64,000 bases of DNA from Oceanicaulis sp. HTCC2633 (GTDB lineage Bacteria > Pseudomonadota > Alphaproteobacteria > Caulobacterales > Maricaulaceae), in NCBI RefSeq assembly GCF_000152745.1, contig NZ_CH672428.1, positions 1,999,327 to 2,063,326 of the forward strand, given 5' to 3'. Position numbers and translations under genes: made by a program. The notes beneath the pieces were generated by a model. It worked only from the letters and a program-made list of their open reading frames with translations, searched no databases and was not told the DNA's origin. How positions within the stretch are numbered: the first letter of the stretch is position 1; the number at the start of each line of letters is the position of its first letter. This document shows, in pieces, positions 62,739-64,000 of the stretch.

Positions 62739-63449
62739 CTAGGCTGAAGTTTCAGCCTTCAACAGTCCCAGAGACTGCCAGAGCGGGTCGTCCATTTCCG
62801 AGATAAACTCGGCGTGGGCGGCCCGTTCGCGTTCCGTGACCAGGCTGGGCAGGGATTTCGGCCGCGCTGCGCGGGTGGGATAGACCACCGTGCCATCGCC
62901 GCCATCCGAGCCGGTAAAGCTCAGCGACTGCTCCCGCCCGCCATTGAGCTCGAGATAGACCTCTGCCAACAGGTAGGAGTCGATCAGCGCCCCGTGCTTG
63001 GTCCGGCTGTCGAGCGACACGTCAAAGCGTTTGCACAGAGCGTCGAGGCTTGCCGGAGCGCCCGGGAATTTCTCGCGCGCGATGGCCGCCGTATCGATGA
63101 ACCGCGCCTTGGGGATGATCGGCTTGCCGCAGCGTTCGAGCTCCATATTGATGAAGCCCATGTCGAACATGGCGTTATGGGCGACCAGCGTTGAATCCTC
63201 GATGAAGTCGAGGAACTGATCGACGATTTCCGCAAACTTCGGCTCGTCCTTGAGCATTTCCCAGGTATGCCCGGTCACGGCTGTGACCTCGGCGGGAATG
63301 TCGCGCTCGGGATTGATCAGGATGCGCAGATCCTTGCCCGTCGGGATAAGGTCGATCACCTCCACGCAACCCAGCTCGGTGACGCGGTCGCCGCCGCGCG
63401 GATCCAGTCCCGTGGTCTCGGTATCGAAAATGATCTCGCGCTTGCTCAT
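62739..63449 (-). CDS. dnaQ: DNA polymerase III epsilon subunit
   Basis: DnaQ is the proofreading 3'-5' exonuclease of the replicative polymerase. The 236-residue protein has Exo I with Asp9 and Glu11 ([12 protein letters not shown]), Exo II ([17 protein letters not shown]) and Exo III ([18 protein letters not shown]). The C-terminal tail (about 180-236) would bind the alpha subunit. Its start overlaps the coaE stop by four bases. Confidence 0.96.
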   Translation of the reverse strand: MSKREIIFDTETTGLDPRGGDRVTELGCVEVIDLIPTGKDLRILINPERDIPAEVTAVTGHTWEMLKDEPKFAEIVDQFLDFIEDSTLVAHNAMFDMGFINMELERCGKPIIPKARFIDTAAIAREKFPGAPASLDALCKRFDVSLDSRTKHGALIDSYLLAEVYLELNGGREQSLSFTGSDGGDGTVVYPTRAARPKSLPSLVTERERAAHAEFISEMDDPLWQSLGLLKAETSA

Positions 63450-64000
63450 TGCGCATCCCTGCTCGTCTTCAGCTCATCCAGCAGCGCCCGCACCTGAGCC
63501 CGGGCATGCTCGACCCCCTGGCTGGTGTCGATGACATGGTCCGCCCTGGCCCGTTTTTCCGCATCAGGCGTCTGTCGCGCCAGAATGGCCTCGAACTTGT
63601 CCACGCTCATGCCCGGCCGCGCCAGCACGCGTTCACGTTGGACTGCTTCGGGCGCGGAGACCACCACCACATGGTGCACCTGGTCATGCTGACCGGTCTC
63701 GAACAGGAGCGGCACATCCAGCACCACAAGCGGCGCGCCGGCCTGTTCAGCCTCATGAAAAAACCGTCGCCGCGCCGCGCCGACCAAGGGATGAACAATG
63801 GCGTTCAGGGTTTCGAATTTTGACGGATCCGCCTGCAGGGCGGCGGTGAGCTTGGCGCGGTCCACCCCGGCCGCTTCGCTTGTGCAGCCGGGAAAGGCGC
63901 GCTCGATCAGCGGGACGGCTTCACCGCCCGGCTGATACATCTGCGCGACAGCGGCGTCTGCATCAAACACCGGCGCGCCCTGTTCCTTGAACAGGTTGGC
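63446..64000 (-). CDS. coaE: dephospho-CoA kinase, 5' end outside window
   Basis: CoaE phosphorylates dephospho-CoA in the last step of coenzyme A synthesis. The frame is open to the window edge, so the N-terminal P-loop is missing. The visible 184 residues include [37 protein letters not shown] and [18 protein letters not shown], all standard for CoaE. It is coupled to dnaQ by an overlap; coaE-dnaQ is a usual alphaproteobacterial pair. Confidence 0.95.
   Translation of the reverse strand, partial: ANLFKEQGAPVFDADAAVAQMYQPGGEAVPLIERAFPGCTSEAAGVDRAKLTAALQADPSKFETLNAIVHPLVGAARRRFFHEAEQAGAPLVVLDVPLLFETGQHDQVHHVVVVSAPEAVQRERVLARPGMSVDKFEAILARQTPDAEKRARADHVIDTSQGVEHARAQVRALLDELKTSRDAQ

Overview
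The window looks like a chromosomal segment of a high-GC alphaproteobacterium close to the Caulobacterales/Maricaulales (a marine Maricaulis/Oceanicaulis-like organism is my best guess; this is inference). The support is gene order and family content: rnd-lptC-lptA-lptB-rpoN-hpf-ptsN, coaE-dnaQ next to secB and the Tim44/mltA/smr group, the fabA-fabB pair, katG/ahpCD with OxyR, and a lipoprotein of the family named after Caulobacter CC0125/CC1285. Nearly all of it is housekeeping chromosome. I see no insertion sequence, prophage, CRISPR array, plasmid or integrase gene, and one tRNA gene.

Layout. 1-2.4 kb: end of an SH3 protein and the unsaturated fatty acid genes fabA-fabB. 2.4-7.2 kb: peroxide defence (oxyR, katG, ahpC, ahpD) around a 361-bp divergent control region with repeated operator-like boxes. 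7.4-12.5 kb: small membrane proteins, a dicarboxylate/amino acid symporter, and a chemoreceptor ending in a PilZ domain. 12.7-18.9 kb: RarD-type permease, an epoxide-hydrolase-like enzyme, a SIRT5-like sirtuin, then ftsY-mtaB-dapF. 19-22.5 kb: a lipoprotein prolyl oligopeptidase and a long disordered protein. 22.6-31.8 kb: the pheT-pheS-rplT-rpmI-infC translation cluster, interrupted twice, by a small membrane protein between pheS and pheT and by three secreted repeat proteins between rpmI and infC. 31.9-39.7 kb: two glycosyltransferases, hydrolases, SDR enzymes, small lipoproteins and an isoaspartyl peptidase. 39.8-45.5 kb: nitrogen PTS, ribosome hibernation, sigma-54 and the lipopolysaccharide export genes. 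45.7-47.9 kb: a trimeric autotransporter adhesin. 47.9-49.8 kb: ohr/ohrR and a membrane protein. 49.9-55.1 kb: tRNA-Leu, an NDUFA9-like protein, hslV and hslU (separated by two opposite-strand genes). 55.2-58.9 kb: a BlaI/M56-peptidase/serine-hydrolase operon whose M56 protein carries ankyrin repeats instead of a beta-lactam sensor. 59-64 kb: smr, mltA, Tim44-like, secB, dnaQ and partial coaE.

The most interesting points are: infC appears to start at a rare AUA codon behind a strong ribosome binding site; a family of secreted Cys/Asp-rich repeat proteins (seven repeat copies in three genes) sits inside the translation cluster; a paralogous pair of membrane-anchored proteins shares a CYCSVxDxCW signature; the M56 peptidase-ankyrin operon has a matching palindromic operator; symmetric repeated boxes lie between katG and ahpC; and there is a likely leaderless transcript at 7367 and a 51-codon gene with a consensus Shine-Dalgarno at 36487.

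All calls come from reading motifs, lengths and context; no database search was run. Starts were moved inward from the longest open frame where a better ribosome binding site, signal peptide or family N-terminus was visible, and this is stated in each entry.
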